Origin: Neoscytalidium dimidiatum
Lineage: Eukaryota; Ascomycota; Dothideomycetes; Botryosphaeriales; Botryosphaeriaceae
Length of the DNA stretch: 64,000 nucleotides
Assembly: GCA_037367355.1 (NCBI GenBank)
Contig: CM074705.1
Location: 1,240,001 to 1,304,000 of the forward strand
Direction: 5' to 3'
The notes under the pieces were generated by a model that saw only the letters and a list, made by a program, of their open reading frames with translations, searched no databases and was not told the origin of the DNA. Below are positions 46,266-57,670 of the stretch, piece by piece. Position 1 is the first letter of the stretch; every line of letters starts with the position of its first letter. The position numbers and the translations under genes are program-made.

Positions 46266-47282
46266 AAGTGCAGAGCAATAGCGTGGCGAACGGCAGGCGC
46301 GCACGCTGCTCCTCCGGCAAGCGGGCGTCACAGCGCAGGCTGACGCTCGTCGCCCTCCTGCATCTGTCACGCAGCGCAGTCTGCCCCTCAGGAGCCGCCG
46401 TGTCGCATCGCCAAACGTATTTCGCACGGCCGAGCGCTGTCATCGGCGGAGACTCGCCCTGTGCGCGAAGAAGATCACGAGGAGCTAGGCCAGGGCTAGG
46501 GGGTGGCTCGCTTTCAGGAGACAAGGATTGCACTGGTAGCGAGGGCGCCTGCCAGCAAACGACGCGATCCAAGTCCTCCCGACGCGCGCAGGCCGCCGCC
46601 GCCCACTCGTCTTCTCTCACCCTAGTATCGACTTCTCGACGGCCAAAACCACCACCGCTGCGCGAGCGCATCCAGCTCTCGCGCTCTCGCTCCGACCTCT
46701 CCTCCACATCGCCTCGTCCGCATTCTTTGTCCCACGCCCAGCCGCACCCCGTCGCTCCCCCTCCGACGCGCCCGACGCTCGCCGCGGTCGCACGCTGTGA
46801 CGCGCCTATTGTTTACTTGGTCGCACCGCATTCCACGCGCTCCACACGTTACCATCCTCGAGTCGCCGCCAAAAACACGCTCGCCCCAGCTGAGGACGCC
46901 GTCCCCACCCGATTGACACGCTCCCGCTCGCATACCCCGGCCCGCGCACGTTGAGCGTTGGATGGCGCTGAGACGGGCGGTGTAGCCAGGTTCGAGCGAA
47001 GGGGAAGGAATTCAACTACTGCGCATCCAGGATCGCCTCTGTTGACCGTAAACACCACTACATTCCTATTCAGAGACTCGCAAGCGCGCGGCATCTGCCT
47101 TAACTGCTTTCTATCGATTGCACCGCCGCCTCCTGGACACCCTCTCATATGCGACACCCACCGCGAAGGCCGCCTGTCATCTAAAACGCGACTCCAGGCC
47201 AGGTATTGCGACCTTCCGCGCTCTGTTAGGAGTTAGACACCACCAACGCGCCGTCGCCCTGTCGTCATCGCGAGAACGCGCG

Positions 47283-47288
47283 ACGCGT
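47283..47288. promoter_or_regulatory. ACGCGT (MCB) immediately upstream of WEE1
   Basis: A perfect palindromic MluI cell-cycle box ends 42 bp before the WEE1 start codon. In budding yeast the WEE1 orthologue SWE1 peaks at G1/S under SBF/MBF, so the site is plausible, though it may fall within the transcribed leader. Confidence 0.4.
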
Positions 47289-47330
47289 ATCAGCGGCATC
47301 GTCGCGACCGACCGCAGTTCTTCCGCAAGC

Positions 47331-50300
47331 ATGGACTTCGCCTACTCCCCCCACCGCGAGGTCGGCGGAACTCTACACCTCCACTCACCAACCCATCCGC
47401 ATTCCTATCGCGTCGACGGCTTTCCATCGATCAAGCAGATCAGGCGTTCTCTGTCGCGCTCTCCATCCAAGGCCTCGCGTTTCACCTTGCACAGCAATAA
47501 CTCGCCGTCCGGCTCACCCCAGTCTCCGCTCTCGCCATTGGCTCTGTCGAGAGCCTTCAGCCCAACTTCGAAGAAGGACCAACATGCCCCGGAACTCTTT
47601 CCTTTCTCGCCTTTGCAGGAGACTCCCGCTACCACGAAGAAGAGCAAGTCGAGTTTCCGTCGCCTCGGACCCTTCCGGACTTCGCCGCGCAAGCGACCGA
47701 TTCCGAGGAGCCCCATGCGCCGGGCCCTGAGCGACACCCTGAACCAAGCGAACAAGTCACCTACCTCTAGACGTCGCAGCTCTGCAGAGGAGGACAACAT
47801 GGACGAGGACACCGAGGATGTGAAGCAGGAGACGGACACGAAGGCATCGAGCGCCCGTCTCGAGTTCAATGATGGACCGATCAAATTTGAGTTTGCCAAG
47901 CCGAAGAGCGAGGCCTCTGACCCCGTTGCAAGGTGTCTTCAGCCGGCAAAGTCAAGTCCCCTAAAGCGGAGCGATGGCATCATGAACCTCGACCAAGCTA
48001 GCCTGGGCAGCCCTGTTGCGAAGAGGAGGAGCCTACACACCGGACCCTTTGGCGACATCGACAACATTTTCGATCACGCGGCGACCTCTGGCCCAGCCGA
48101 AGAACGCGGAAGCGGCGAGCCGGACAGGGAAATGGCGAATTACTCTTTTGCGCCGCCGCCCTCTTCCCCGCTTGGACCCAGACGCGCCTCCCCCATCCGG
48201 AAGGCGTCCCTCAGAAGGTCAACACTGAACCGCCACAGCATTGGTTCCGGACGCCCACGCCTCTTCCAAGAGGGACACGAATTTCTATCTTCCAGCCCAG
48301 CTGCGCCCAAGTCGAAACCTCGTATCTCCCTTGACAGCGGAATCGCCATGAGTCCGTCGCCTGCTGAGTCGCCCTTTCGTGCGAACACCAGATTCGGATC
48401 CTCCCATGGTCTACGCGGTCAAAAGCGCTCCGTCTCCGGCCCCGCCATCACACACCAGCCGCATCCTTTGTCGAACGCACTTACACCGTCTTCGTCGTGT
48501 TCGAGTTTGAGCGACGATGACTCTCCCTCTCATATGCCTCCGCCGGCTCCGGCACCCCAGCGTCAGACAATCGCTGAAACTTCGAGGCCTCCCATCAGCT
48601 TCTCACGATCGCTACCTATCGGAGCTGCGCGTCCGACTGGTCGTTCGAATGCGCAATCTGATTCTGACCCGTCGTTTGCGACTCCTGACCACTTCAGGAT
48701 GGCGAAGCCTCTACCAGCTGCATTTATGTCAACTGGTCTTATTTCGAAAAAGAACCGTAATGTGGAGGCGCCTGCTGCCGGAGGTGTTGAAAGCTACACG
48801 ATGCCTGATACGCCGTCGAAGAGGGTGTCTTTCCCGCCAATGACAAGCTCCACGCCTTTCCAACGAAGTACCTTCGGCAAGTCTACCATGTCTCGGCCAG
48901 AGTTTGGTACGCCATCTACGCCTTTCAGCTCGCATGCTGTGAAGGCCACCCCGATCTCTTTTGGGCAGGGTGTCAGCATCTTCGGTTCGCGATGCCAGAA
49001 CCCTGGACTCGAGCGCAGGGGCAGCTTCGTTAGTATTGACGGTGACGACCACCTGCAGTCCCCTTCCGGCACTGGCGAGAGCCAATTTGGCAATGACGAG
49101 TTCCCGCCAACGCCTACCAAGCAGAACAGTACAAGGAACTCCAGGGATAACAGCTTGAGGAGCAACCTCTTTGGTCGCCGGGCTTCTCTGGGACCTGATA
49201 CATTTGTTCCACCTACTCCTGAAGATATTCCTTCTCCGAAGTTCTCAAAGAGTAAGTCTTTCCCGCGTGGCTCTGCGGAGGTCGGTGCCGGGAATAAGAG
49301 GAGTCTCTTTGAGCGCTCTCCGAACCCGTTCCGGAATTCCCCAGATATTGAAGCATCCTCTCCTTTCGGTAGACGTACATCGATCCCCTCGTGTCCGTCG
49401 CCGCTTCTGAATCATTCTCTTAAATCTCTTTCTGCTTCTGCCCCCGCGGATGGTACTGAGAAAGTCTCATCTCCAGCTGCTCCAACTCCTACTCTTGACC
49501 GTTCCAAATCGCCACATACTCCCCAAGGGAGCTATACTCCGCCGGATGCTAGTCGGCTCTCCATATCAGCTCAGGCCAACCGCCGGAGCTCTATACCATT
49601 CAATGCAAGCATCAGCGGCGGCCTTGCTTTCCCTCCAGCCACTCCTACTGCTCCCCGGGACCAAATGTTCCATTTCGGAAATGGTCAGCCCGTGGCGCCA
49701 ATCACTGGTCTGACCAAGAACGATGTGGACACGAGCTTGACCGCGCGCTTTGAGAATGTTAAGCTTCTTCCTGGAGATGGCGAATTTTCTCAAGTTTTCC
49801 TTGTTGACCAACCGGTGGACGATTCGATGGCTCATTCGCCATCGTCTCATTCATTGGCCAGGCGATGGGTCGTCAAGAAGTCAAAGAAGCCCTACACCGG
49901 CATCAGGGATCGCGAACGTAAAATGCAGGAAGTGGAAATACTCAGATCCTTACGTGGAAATGAGCACATCATCGAATTCACCAACTGTTGGGAAGCGAAC
50001 AATCACCTCTACATACAAACCGAGTATTGTGAAAATGGTAACCTCAAGACATTTTTGAACGAGGCTGGAGACAAGGCTCGCTTGGATGACTTCAGAATCT
50101 GGAAGATTTTATTGGAGCTCTCATCGGTAAGTTTGGTCCCCAATATTCCTCCAGCCAGAACTTGTTTCACTGACCGAACTGTGCTTCAGGGAGTGAAACA
50201 TATCCATGACTCTGGTTTCATCCACCTGGACCTTAAGCCTGCAAATGTCTTCATCGACTGGGAAGGTGTCCTCAAGATCGGTGACTTTGGCTTGGCAAGC

Positions 50301-50921
50301 ACCTGGCCTGCGCCTCACGGCATTGATGGCGAAGGTGACCGCGAGTATATTGGCCCGGAAATTCTCCGCGGTCAGTTCGACAAGCCTGCGGACATCTTCG
50401 CTCTTGGCATGATTATGGTTGAGATTGCGGGCAATATTGTCCTCCCCGACAACGGAGCCTCATGGCAACGCCTCAGGAATGGCGACCTGAGCGACCTTCC
50501 CAGCCTCACTTTCAGTTCGGATACCACGCTCGAGCGTGATGAGTCTGGCGATCCAATTCTCGACGAGGAGATCCCTGTTGCTCCTTCGCACGAAACTCTG
50601 CTCGGTTCCGATCATGAGGACGAGACGTCTCAGGCACTTCGCAAGCTTTCTCCCAGGAGACATCTTACCGACACGCTCGTTGAGCCCCCGACGTTCATGG
50701 TAGATCCTGAGGATGAGGGTGCTCTGGACAGAGTGGTTCAATGGATGATCTCGCCTGACCCTGAAACCCGCCCAACCATCGAGCAGATCTATCATCTCGA
50801 GGGCGTCCAATGGGTTGAACGCCGCAGGCGTGCTGGTGCTACAATCTACGAAGGCAACTGGGGGCCTGCTGACTATGTCCTCAATCCTGAGCACGACGTC
50901 GACATGATGGACATGAACTGA
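47331..50921 (+). CDS. WEE1: Wee1-type mitotic inhibitor kinase
   Basis: Phosphorylates the inhibitory Tyr15 of Cdk1 and delays mitosis; nuclear. Proposed exons are 47331-50126 and 50190-50921, giving 1175 aa. The first 800 residues are Ser/Pro-rich and disordered, with many SP/TP sites suitable for Cdk feedback (RRSLSRSPSKASRF; SPRKRPIPRSPMRR). The kinase domain starts near residue 803 with LTARFENVKLLPGDGEFSQV. It continues with a Lys-containing RRWVVKKSKKPYTG, catalytic HLDLKPANVF (near 943), DFGLAST, and the Wee1-typical GDREYIGPEIL in place of the usual APE motif. It ends with PTIEQIYHLEGVQWVERRRR. An upstream in-frame extension of 71 codons exists but lacks conserved sequence. The single 63-nt intron lies just before the catalytic loop and is stop-free. 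Confidence 0.95.
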   Translation: MDFAYSPHREVGGTLHLHSPTHPHSYRVDGFPSIKQIRRSLSRSPSKASRFTLHSNNSPSGSPQSPLSPLALSRAFSPTSKKDQHAPELFPFSPLQETPATTKKSKSSFRRLGPFRTSPRKRPIPRSPMRRALSDTLNQANKSPTSRRRSSAEEDNMDEDTEDVKQETDTKASSARLEFNDGPIKFEFAKPKSEASDPVARCLQPAKSSPLKRSDGIMNLDQASLGSPVAKRRSLHTGPFGDIDNIFDHAATSGPAEERGSGEPDREMANYSFAPPPSSPLGPRRASPIRKASLRRSTLNRHSIGSGRPRLFQEGHEFLSSSPAAPKSKPRISLDSGIAMSPSPAESPFRANTRFGSSHGLRGQKRSVSGPAITHQPHPLSNALTPSSSCSSLSDDDSPSHMPPPAPAPQRQTIAETSRPPISFSRSLPIGAARPTGRSNAQSDSDPSFATPDHFRMAKPLPAAFMSTGLISKKNRNVEAPAAGGVESYTMPDTPSKRVSFPPMTSSTPFQRSTFGKSTMSRPEFGTPSTPFSSHAVKATPISFGQGVSIFGSRCQNPGLERRGSFVSIDGDDHLQSPSGTGESQFGNDEFPPTPTKQNSTRNSRDNSLRSNLFGRRASLGPDTFVPPTPEDIPSPKFSKSKSFPRGSAEVGAGNKRSLFERSPNPFRNSPDIEASSPFGRRTSIPSCPSPLLNHSLKSLSASAPADGTEKVSSPAAPTPTLDRSKSPHTPQGSYTPPDASRLSISAQANRRSSIPFNASISGGLAFPPATPTAPRDQMFHFGNGQPVAPITGLTKNDVDTSLTARFENVKLLPGDGEFSQVFLVDQPVDDSMAHSPSSHSLARRWVVKKSKKPYTGIRDRERKMQEVEILRSLRGNEHIIEFTNCWEANNHLYIQTEYCENGNLKTFLNEAGDKARLDDFRIWKILLELSSVSLVPNIPPARTCFTDRTVLQGVKHIHDSGFIHLDLKPANVFIDWEGVLKIGDFGLASTWPAPHGIDGEGDREYIGPEILRGQFDKPADIFALGMIMVEIAGNIVLPDNGASWQRLRNGDLSDLPSLTFSSDTTLERDESGDPILDEEIPVAPSHETLLGSDHEDETSQALRKLSPRRHLTDTLVEPPTFMVDPEDEGALDRVVQWMISPDPETRPTIEQIYHLEGVQWVERRRRAGATIYEGNWGPADYVLNPEHDVDMMDMN

Positions 50922-52177
50922 GCGATTACACATTTTCAGGACCGCTGGTTCCTGGATAAGACCCTCGTGGGGTTCGATGCTTGGAAAAGGTGCTTCCAAG
51001 GCATATTGAAGTTAGATGCAGGGTGACGGGCGTTTGGTTCCAAGACTTTTGGCTAAGCCGACACGGGCTTACGAACGGCGCGATATCTGGCTGCTTGTTC
51101 TTGCTTTACTTTACTGCTTTTCCGTTTCGATATCCCAATCGGTTTCTGCGACCTGCTGTTTTGACTTTCAGCGCTTACGACGCGGCACTCATCAGCCTGC
51201 ACCTCGACGACGACGACAACAAGTCCTGTACAACATTCTTTGCGGATCACCTCTACGATTTTACGACCCACGGATGATCCGATGATTCGATTCGTCACGG
51301 CGGACACACGCATTTGATCACACTACCTCTTTCTTCTTTTACACATTGTATTACCAACGTTGTCACGGCCGGCCTAGCATCGAGTTCAAGTTCGATCGTT
51401 TGCAGCGATTATCGCCTATTGCGCATACCCTGCATTACATCAGGAAAAGAAATGGGCAGTCTTTTTCACTACTATAGCCAGGCGTCCACTGGGCGCGCAC
51501 TTGTAATTGTACGCCATGCTCGGGAAAATAGCATCAAAAGCACATGGTTAGTCGGATGTTGTACGACCTCAATCGGGCAGGCTGCGGGACCAAGCGGCGC
51601 TGCAGATTGAAGGTGCGGGATGGTGGAAGGCGAGGGGAGCGGTTTCCTTTGTTGCTTTTCCTTTGTGCCTTTCCATGACTGAACGATACCTGGGTTGGGT
51701 AGATAGCGCGGACTCTATGCCGTGCAGAAGATTCTGGGAGAAATTTTGCCGAATTGCAGGACAGCCCAAATGGGCACTCGTAGCTAGCGAAATGAAAAGA
51801 AGAAAATAAGCAAAGCATGGCGCACGAAAGGCGGTATCTGGCAGTGACTGTTTCAAGGTGCAATCTGCGGTCAGGCTGGCTGGCTGGCTGGCTGGCGGGC
51901 GGGCGCGGGCGGAGGCCGAGGACCAACCTAAGTCGGGTCCCAGAGTGAGCTGGCGATGCGATGCGGTCGCACTGTCTCACTCACATGTCTAAGCACGGGC
52001 AGCTTGGGCGATCGGGCGGGCGGCGACGGGGCTGCAGCGCGAGGCAGCTTGGTCGCGTCAGCAGGCGACCTCAGCGCTCAGGACCAACGGCAGCGGGCCT
52101 TGCTTGCGGTCGAAAAGTTGGCACAGGCGGGCGGGCAGGCAGGCAGTCGGCAGCCGTCATCGTCGAGAGCACACGCG

Positions 52178-52207
52178 CGGGTGCGGGCGCGGGTGCGGGT
52201 GCGGGTA
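52178..52207. repeat. GGTGCG-type hexamer repeat
   Basis: About five copies of a G-rich hexamer (GCGGGT/GCGGGC). Four or more closely spaced GGG runs on one strand make G-quadruplex formation conceivable. It lies about 520 bp upstream of VAC7. Confidence 0.6.
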
Positions 52208-52460
52208 GGGCCAGGCCTAGCAGGGCGTCGGATGGACCAAGGACGGCGCGGCAGGGCGGCAGACGGGATGCACGACTGGCTGGCGGCGAGGAGGCATGGA
52301 GCGGCTGTCAAAGGCATGTGTGGCAGTGGCATCGTCAGCCAGGCGTGCAGCCAGCCTGCCCGAGTGCTCGCGGCCCAGCACCTGACCCGGCCGTTGACGT
52401 CCAAGGTCCGCCGCCTTACGCCCACGCCTCGCCGCTCGCCGCCTGCTGCTGCCCGCTAGC

Positions 52461-52503
52461 TGCCCATCGCCCATTGCCCATTGCACGTTGCCCATTGCCC
52501 GCT
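52461..52503. repeat. heptameric CCCATTG repeat
   Basis: Degenerate tandem copies of CCCATTG/CCCATCG, about five units. The reverse complement places several CCAAT-like cores (CAATGGG) in a row about 230-270 bp upstream of the VAC7 ATG. Confidence 0.6.
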
Positions 52504-52729
52504 GCCACGGCCGCGATGCTGCGCGCGCCGCTGCGCTGAGCCCGAGCTGCGTGGCCTCTGCATGCTCCGCGAACCGCCGCTTGCCGCGTGCCCTCGGCTG
52601 GACGCTGCGACTGAGGTGTGAAGGCCTTCCACTCGCCTAGCGCTCAATCAATGCCAGCGAACTGCCCATTGCTCCACCCAACCTCAACCGCCCCGGACCA
52701 CCTTGCAATGACCCCACGCACAGCCCATC

Positions 52730-55700
52730 ATGACCGACCACGACGAAGGCTTCCGCTCCGTCACTGGCCTGCCCGAGACTGCCGATCCTGCGCCGCCAGC
52801 TGAAGACGGCCTTCCCTCTGCTGCTCGCCCGCCCGGTGTCACCGGTGCCACAACAAACCCAATCACGCCTGCCCACACCACCCCGACGGCCTCCAGTGGC
52901 CCGCAGCCGCAGCCGCAGCCGCAGCCGCAGTCGCTCCAGCTGCCTCTGTCCGCGGCCAACTCGCAGACGAACTCGCCCATGTCATCGCGCGACACCTCGC
53001 CCACGCGTCCGCCACACCCGCAGCGCCAGACGCCCGCCATGGCTGGCCCTGCTCGCCGCGTCCAGAGGTCGAGGAAGAACAGTGCTCAAGATGCCAGCCC
53101 GCACCGGTCCTCCGCCCTGAACAACCAGACAAGCACCACCCCGTCCGCCGCCGCCATCCAGCGGGCCCTTGCATCGGCAAACACGCCCCAGCTGCAGCCG
53201 CCTCCAGCTGCGGACTCCACCCGCGTCTCGAGGCCCCAGAAGTCGAACAGCTCCGGTGATAACACACCCCACTGGCCCGTCTCACCGCGTCTCAAGTCAC
53301 CTCCGCCTTCCAACAACCGTTCCCGCCGCAACTCGCTTCGTTCTCAACAACAACAACAGCAGCAGCAGCAGCAGCAGCCACAACAACAGCAACCACAACA
53401 GCCTCGCACATCTAGGCCAGACCCGCCTCAGTCAACCCAATCCGCCCCGAATATCATCGTAGAGCGCACCGCGACCCCGCCCAGCAATACAGGGAAGCAA
53501 AAGAATGACAGCGACTCCGAGGACCAGGACAGCAATACAATGGCACGGAAGGGTTCCATGAGGGCCCCGAGTGGTGCACCGCCCGCTCTGGAAACCGTAC
53601 AGGAGGCCAGCCTTCCGACTTCGCCCGGCTTCGACATTCTTCAAGCACACAGGTACGTGTTCATGGCATACCATTGTTCTACCCAAGCGGACGGAGAGCA
53701 CGTGCGATCTTTTCGAAGTCGTTACACGCATCCTTCAGCTAGAAGCGCGGCAAGATAAATTTGGGCGCACACGCATAGATGTTCATCTCCTCATAGATGC
53801 GTCATGTTGACCAAATCTTACTGGCCAACCAACCTTATTTCCGATTGCCAAGCTCTTAGCCAGTTTAGGCAGAAGTGCGCCGAAGTATCGTGGCTGACTT
53901 CTCTACAGTAACAATCCCGCCAAATCGTCAAGTGACGATACGGTTGTCGCTAACTCAACAGATTCTGTGAAAGAAAGCTCGAAGGCTCGGGAAAGTGGAA
54001 GCGAGAGCGGCGGAAACAACAAGCACGAAGAGCGCGGTAGACGGGCAGAACAGAAGAAAGCTAGCAGTGCGCGCCCGTCCGCCGCGTCGAAGAACTCCTT
54101 TACCGGCCTTGTTCCTGGCAAGTCGAGGTCGGTCACTGAACCGTCAAAAAACATGACCGTCGAAACCGAGACCGTCCGATCTGTTCCCCAAGGAGTCATG
54201 GGTCAGCCGCAGGGGGGTCCCACGCCTGGACGAGGAGAGCCCAGCGGGAGCCTTCGTCTCAAGCCAAGCAACGAGACCATAAGGCCGAAGAAAGAGAAGA
54301 GGAGGACAGTACGTAAGGCACCATCAATCACTTCCGGCACGGGTAGGTATCCACCACAGCTGCTCCGCAATCCATTCAGCCATCACCATGTCCCTGTTGT
54401 CAACCCCATCGTCAGCCCTGTCGACAGACCAAACTACCCGGTCAGATCGAATACAACGTCAGCCCTCAGCAGAACGACGGAATCCAGCGTTCAGTCTCTC
54501 CGCTCTATGGGCTATCCGAGCCCAGGAGACGCTGCCCAGTCTACCCACACCCCTTCGACAAATGTCAGCAAATCAACTTATACTAACACGTCTATTCGCA
54601 AAGCGTCTTCAAAAGCAGATATTTTTGAGGCGAAGGTTGCTAGTGCTGTCGACGAGGCCAATTCGTCCGATTCCGACGAGACTTTCGTGTACGAGTCTAA
54701 TCCGCCCGACACCCAGCCCCGAGCGAGCCGGCACCATTCTCGCACGCCGAGTGCAACGTCGATGGCGAGTATGGTAGATCACCCAAGACTCGGCGGCGGC
54801 CTTCGCTCAATCAACAACGTTCTGGAAGGACATCGCAGTGTTGCGGGAAAGAGAAGTATGAAATTCGCTAACAACCCCTACGGCAATTCGAGCCTCGATG
54901 AAGATTTCAACGAACGCTTCGATGGTTCAGTCCGAGGCAACCACTCACGACCTAGTGGCAGTCACGGCAATTATCATCACCATATAGGTCGGTACGGTCG
55001 AAATGCTGCGGTGAATTCACTCTTCGAAGACGGGCCGGCTCCTCCAGGATCGAAGTCGAGAAGCGTATCCGGTTACGGATCAAGGCATGGATCTGCACCT
55101 GGCAGCCCGAAGTTCCCTCATTACAGCTCGCGGACGAGCAATCCTGCGAACAGGAAAATGGGCGAATTATCGGCTTATGACATGGACGGCGAAGGTGCGG
55201 ATGATGAACGTACGCCGCTCATGAGTACAGTGCGCTCTCGAAGAGGACCTCCACGTGGACCACGACCTACGAGCGCGAGCTTGCATTACCATGACCGTTA
55301 TGAGCGACGAAGGCGCGGTTGTCTCCGAAGGTTTGCTGGCTGTTTCGTGCTGACTATCATGGTTCTGCTGCTCGCGTTTGGTGCCGTTGGCTTCCTCTTT
55401 GCCACTACCAAGCCGCTGTACGGGGTCAAAATCGTCGAGATCCAAAACATCCTCGCAAGCGAGCAAGAAATCATGTTGGATCTGCTAGTCGAAGCCGTCA
55501 ACCCCAACATTGTGGCAGTCACCATTGGAGATATGGATGTCAATATATTTGCCAAGAGCAAGTATGTCGGTTCCGAGAGGTATTGGCGGGACAACCCGCC
55601 CTCTGACAATCTTGGCCCCGTCATTGAGCATCGTTCGCCCACGCTTGGACGTCGGAGACCTCAAGTTTCCTCGCATGAAGACGCACAGCCGTCCTTCCAT

Positions 55701-56102
55701 TCCTTAGATGATGATCCCCGCGATCCGATCGAAGACCCAGAAGGCGATTCGCAAACGATGCTTTTGGGCCGCATATACCACTTCGACTCACCACTCAATT
55801 TTGATGGCGACCCTCTCAAGCGACGACCGCATTACTCCATCGGCGAGCTGCGCCTCCAAAAGCCTGGCAACAAAACCGAGGCTGGTGGTACGGAACGCTG
55901 GGAGCGCGTCATTCAGCATCCTTTCGAGCTGATCGTCCGTGGTATTCTAAGATACCAACTGCCGCTCAGCAGCAGCACACATACCGCACCCATCGGAGAT
56001 AGTGTCCTTGTGCATCCGGAGAAAGGTGTTACTGAGGATGGCACAATGTGGGTAGAGCAATTGCGGAGAGAGCGTATACGCGATCCTGGCGAAGAACAGT
56101 AA
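52730..56102 (+). CDS. VAC7: Vac7-like vacuolar PI(3,5)P2 regulator
   Basis: Single-pass vacuolar membrane protein that activates the Fab1/PIKfyve lipid kinase in yeast. Proposed exons are 52730-53652 and 53909-56102, giving 1038 aa; the 256-nt intron is longer than average. About 780 residues are disordered, with PQPQPQPQPQ and poly-Gln tracts (near residues 58-68 and 206-225). Family-like motifs are FVYESNPPD followed by RASRHHSRTPSATSMASM, and MKFANNPYG. A basic stretch (YERRRRGCLRRF) precedes one membrane helix at about 785-808 (CFVLTIMVLLLAFGAVGFLF). A lumenal LEA-like domain of about 230 residues follows (VKIVEIQNILASEQEIMLDL, VEAVNPNIVAVTIGDMDVNIFAKSK). This N-terminal tail, single helix and lumenal domain order is the Vac7 layout. 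Confidence 0.88.
53344..53400 (+). repeat. CAR repeat encoding poly-Gln in VAC7
   Basis: CAA/CAG codons give 11 consecutive Gln followed by PQQQQPQQP. Together with the earlier CCGCAG hexamer array at 52902-52931 (Pro-Gln repeats), it makes the N-terminal half strongly low-complexity. Confidence 0.85.
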
Positions 56103-57670
56103 AGCAATACTTTTCTTCCGCCGAACTGTCGTTTCCAGGCTTTTCCTTTCTGTGCGAAATTCACTTTGAGCGCCTTTTGCATTTCGTTCAGACACGCATA
56201 CGAACGTTTCTGACTAGCATATTCTTTTGCCATTTGACGCGCATACCCAAGCCTTCCTTGAGCGAGATTATTTCCTTTGTACAGGCAACGGACGTGTATA
56301 GATTCCCTTGTTTTGATCTTTATTTCCCCCCCCCGATATTAGCGGGCTTCGTTTCCCACGTTGAGTGGATGTCGGACCCCAAGGAAAAGTTTCTCACTTT
56401 CTATTGTAAACTATATGAAGTCATGCCCGACGGGACCTCACAGTGAGTGCATGGACACACTTTACACAAATCGGCAAGGCGGAAAGTCGGAGGGACGGTG
56501 TTCTGAATCTGTTTCTTTAGGATCCCTTATTTGTACATTGCATGGCGTGGGATGGAGCAGTGGTGGTGTACTGGATCAGGGATTTTGTCTTTGCGCCCTG
56601 TAGGAATGAATTGAAGTTTAGACATGGATCTTTTCGGGACGTCTTCAACACCAGCTCTCCGACGATTCCCTTCGATTCCTCCCGGCTCGAGATCCTGGAA
56701 TTGCTTACTTTCCAGATAGAGTGTGTTGCATCTCGCAAGCCGTTACAGCTGAACTTATCTTGGGAAGACGTAGCACTCTGAATGGGCGACTTACAACATT
56801 CCGATCTACTCACACAGCCGCATGTATGAGCCAGCGCCTTGATACCCCTGGCAGCAATTGTTTCTTCTCTCCAAGGGGTCGGGTCGGTCGCCAGCGCCAA
56901 AACTCATGGACGGATACGACCCGGTTGAAGTTAGTCGCATCAGACAACCTACCTTTCTCGAACATAGCGAGCTCTCAGGGGCCACAGCTGTGGAATTCTG
57001 TCGCTTATTGGCATTTTCTTGTCCCACGACTTATCACTGGTGCACACGAGTTTAGTAGAGTGTCAGTCCAGGCGAGGGAACGGCCCTCGGGTGGGGAGCG
57101 CAATATCATCACATCCACGCGTGGCACACACGCGTGGGCCCTTCGGAACCAAACGTTCTGGCTCTTGGCTCCCAACGTTCTTTCCGGGGGGAAACAAGGG
57201 ATGGTGTGGTGATGTGGCGATTGAGACAGGTGGTTCGTGAGTCCGAGGGCATTGAAACATGCTGTCGACATCAGTTGTCTTACTGATATCTTCCATCTCA
57301 CAGACCGGCATCTTCTTTTCCAATCTGGATCATTTACGCGAACGCTTCCTTTTTTGTCTCTTCGAGCCACAGCACGGCCATACCCGACGCATGTTATCGC
57401 TCACCTCATCATTCGCCATCTTCGTTGTCGTAAGCGTAACACTCGCCATTTCTACCTCGCCTTGGTGGTACCCGCGATGCGTGTATGGTGGGTATATATA
57501 TAATCCTAATGATGTTGCTGCATTATTCCTTTTTCTTCACCGTCGCCATTCATTCAGCGTACCCGCAGCGGTCACTAAAAAGAAACTTGAACACAGTCGT
57601 TCTCCCACAACAGTATCACTAAGAGCTACATCGATTGCACTGCAGCCTGTCATTTCACCACGAGCTCAAC
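56103..57670. other. intergenic region between VAC7 and the Cys-module gene
   Basis: 1.57 kb, no recognised gene. A run of 9-10 C lies near 56327-56336. The TATA element of the next gene is listed separately. An open frame from 57259 overlaps that promoter and is not protein-like beyond a short hydrophobic start. Confidence 0.4.
57493..57503 (+). promoter_or_regulatory. strong TATA box (TATATATATAA)
   Basis: An 11-bp TATA run 168 bp before the ATG of the Cys-module protein. It is the strongest TATA element in the window, which suggests regulated rather than constitutive expression. Confidence 0.6.

Larger units (their letters stand above)
43223..47330. other. 4.1 kb GC-rich gap upstream of WEE1, no gene recognised
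   Basis: The largest gap in the window. Open frames are frequent on both strands (for example 43384-44028 minus and 46268-46954 plus) but are Arg/Ala/Ser-rich, overlap one another and match nothing I know, as expected for GC-rich noncoding DNA. It contains a run of about 20 T at 45015-45034, a 20-bp tandem repeat at 45918-45983 and a forkhead-like site at 46255. The last few hundred bases are probably the WEE1 promoter and leader. A noncoding RNA or an unrecognised orphan gene cannot be excluded. Confidence 0.45.
50922..52729. other. intergenic region between WEE1 and VAC7 with simple repeats
   Basis: 1.8 kb, no gene recognised. Simple repeats: a GGCT run near 51874-51894, GGTGCG-type hexamers at 52178-52207 and TTGCCCA-type heptamers at 52461-52503. 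The GC-rich right half is the probable VAC7 promoter and leader. Confidence 0.45.

Noticed and set aside
46268..46954. 228-codon plus-strand frame upstream of WEE1
   Set aside because: Ser/Arg-rich low complexity, most likely promoter or leader DNA; no homologue recognised.
47118..47330. 71-codon in-frame extension upstream of WEE1
   Set aside because: Contains no conserved sequence; the ATG at 47331 has a good context and begins the SP-rich region typical of the family.
50921..50995. B-box-like GGTTCGATGC suggesting a tRNA
   Set aside because: No A box at the right distance and no cloverleaf could be drawn.
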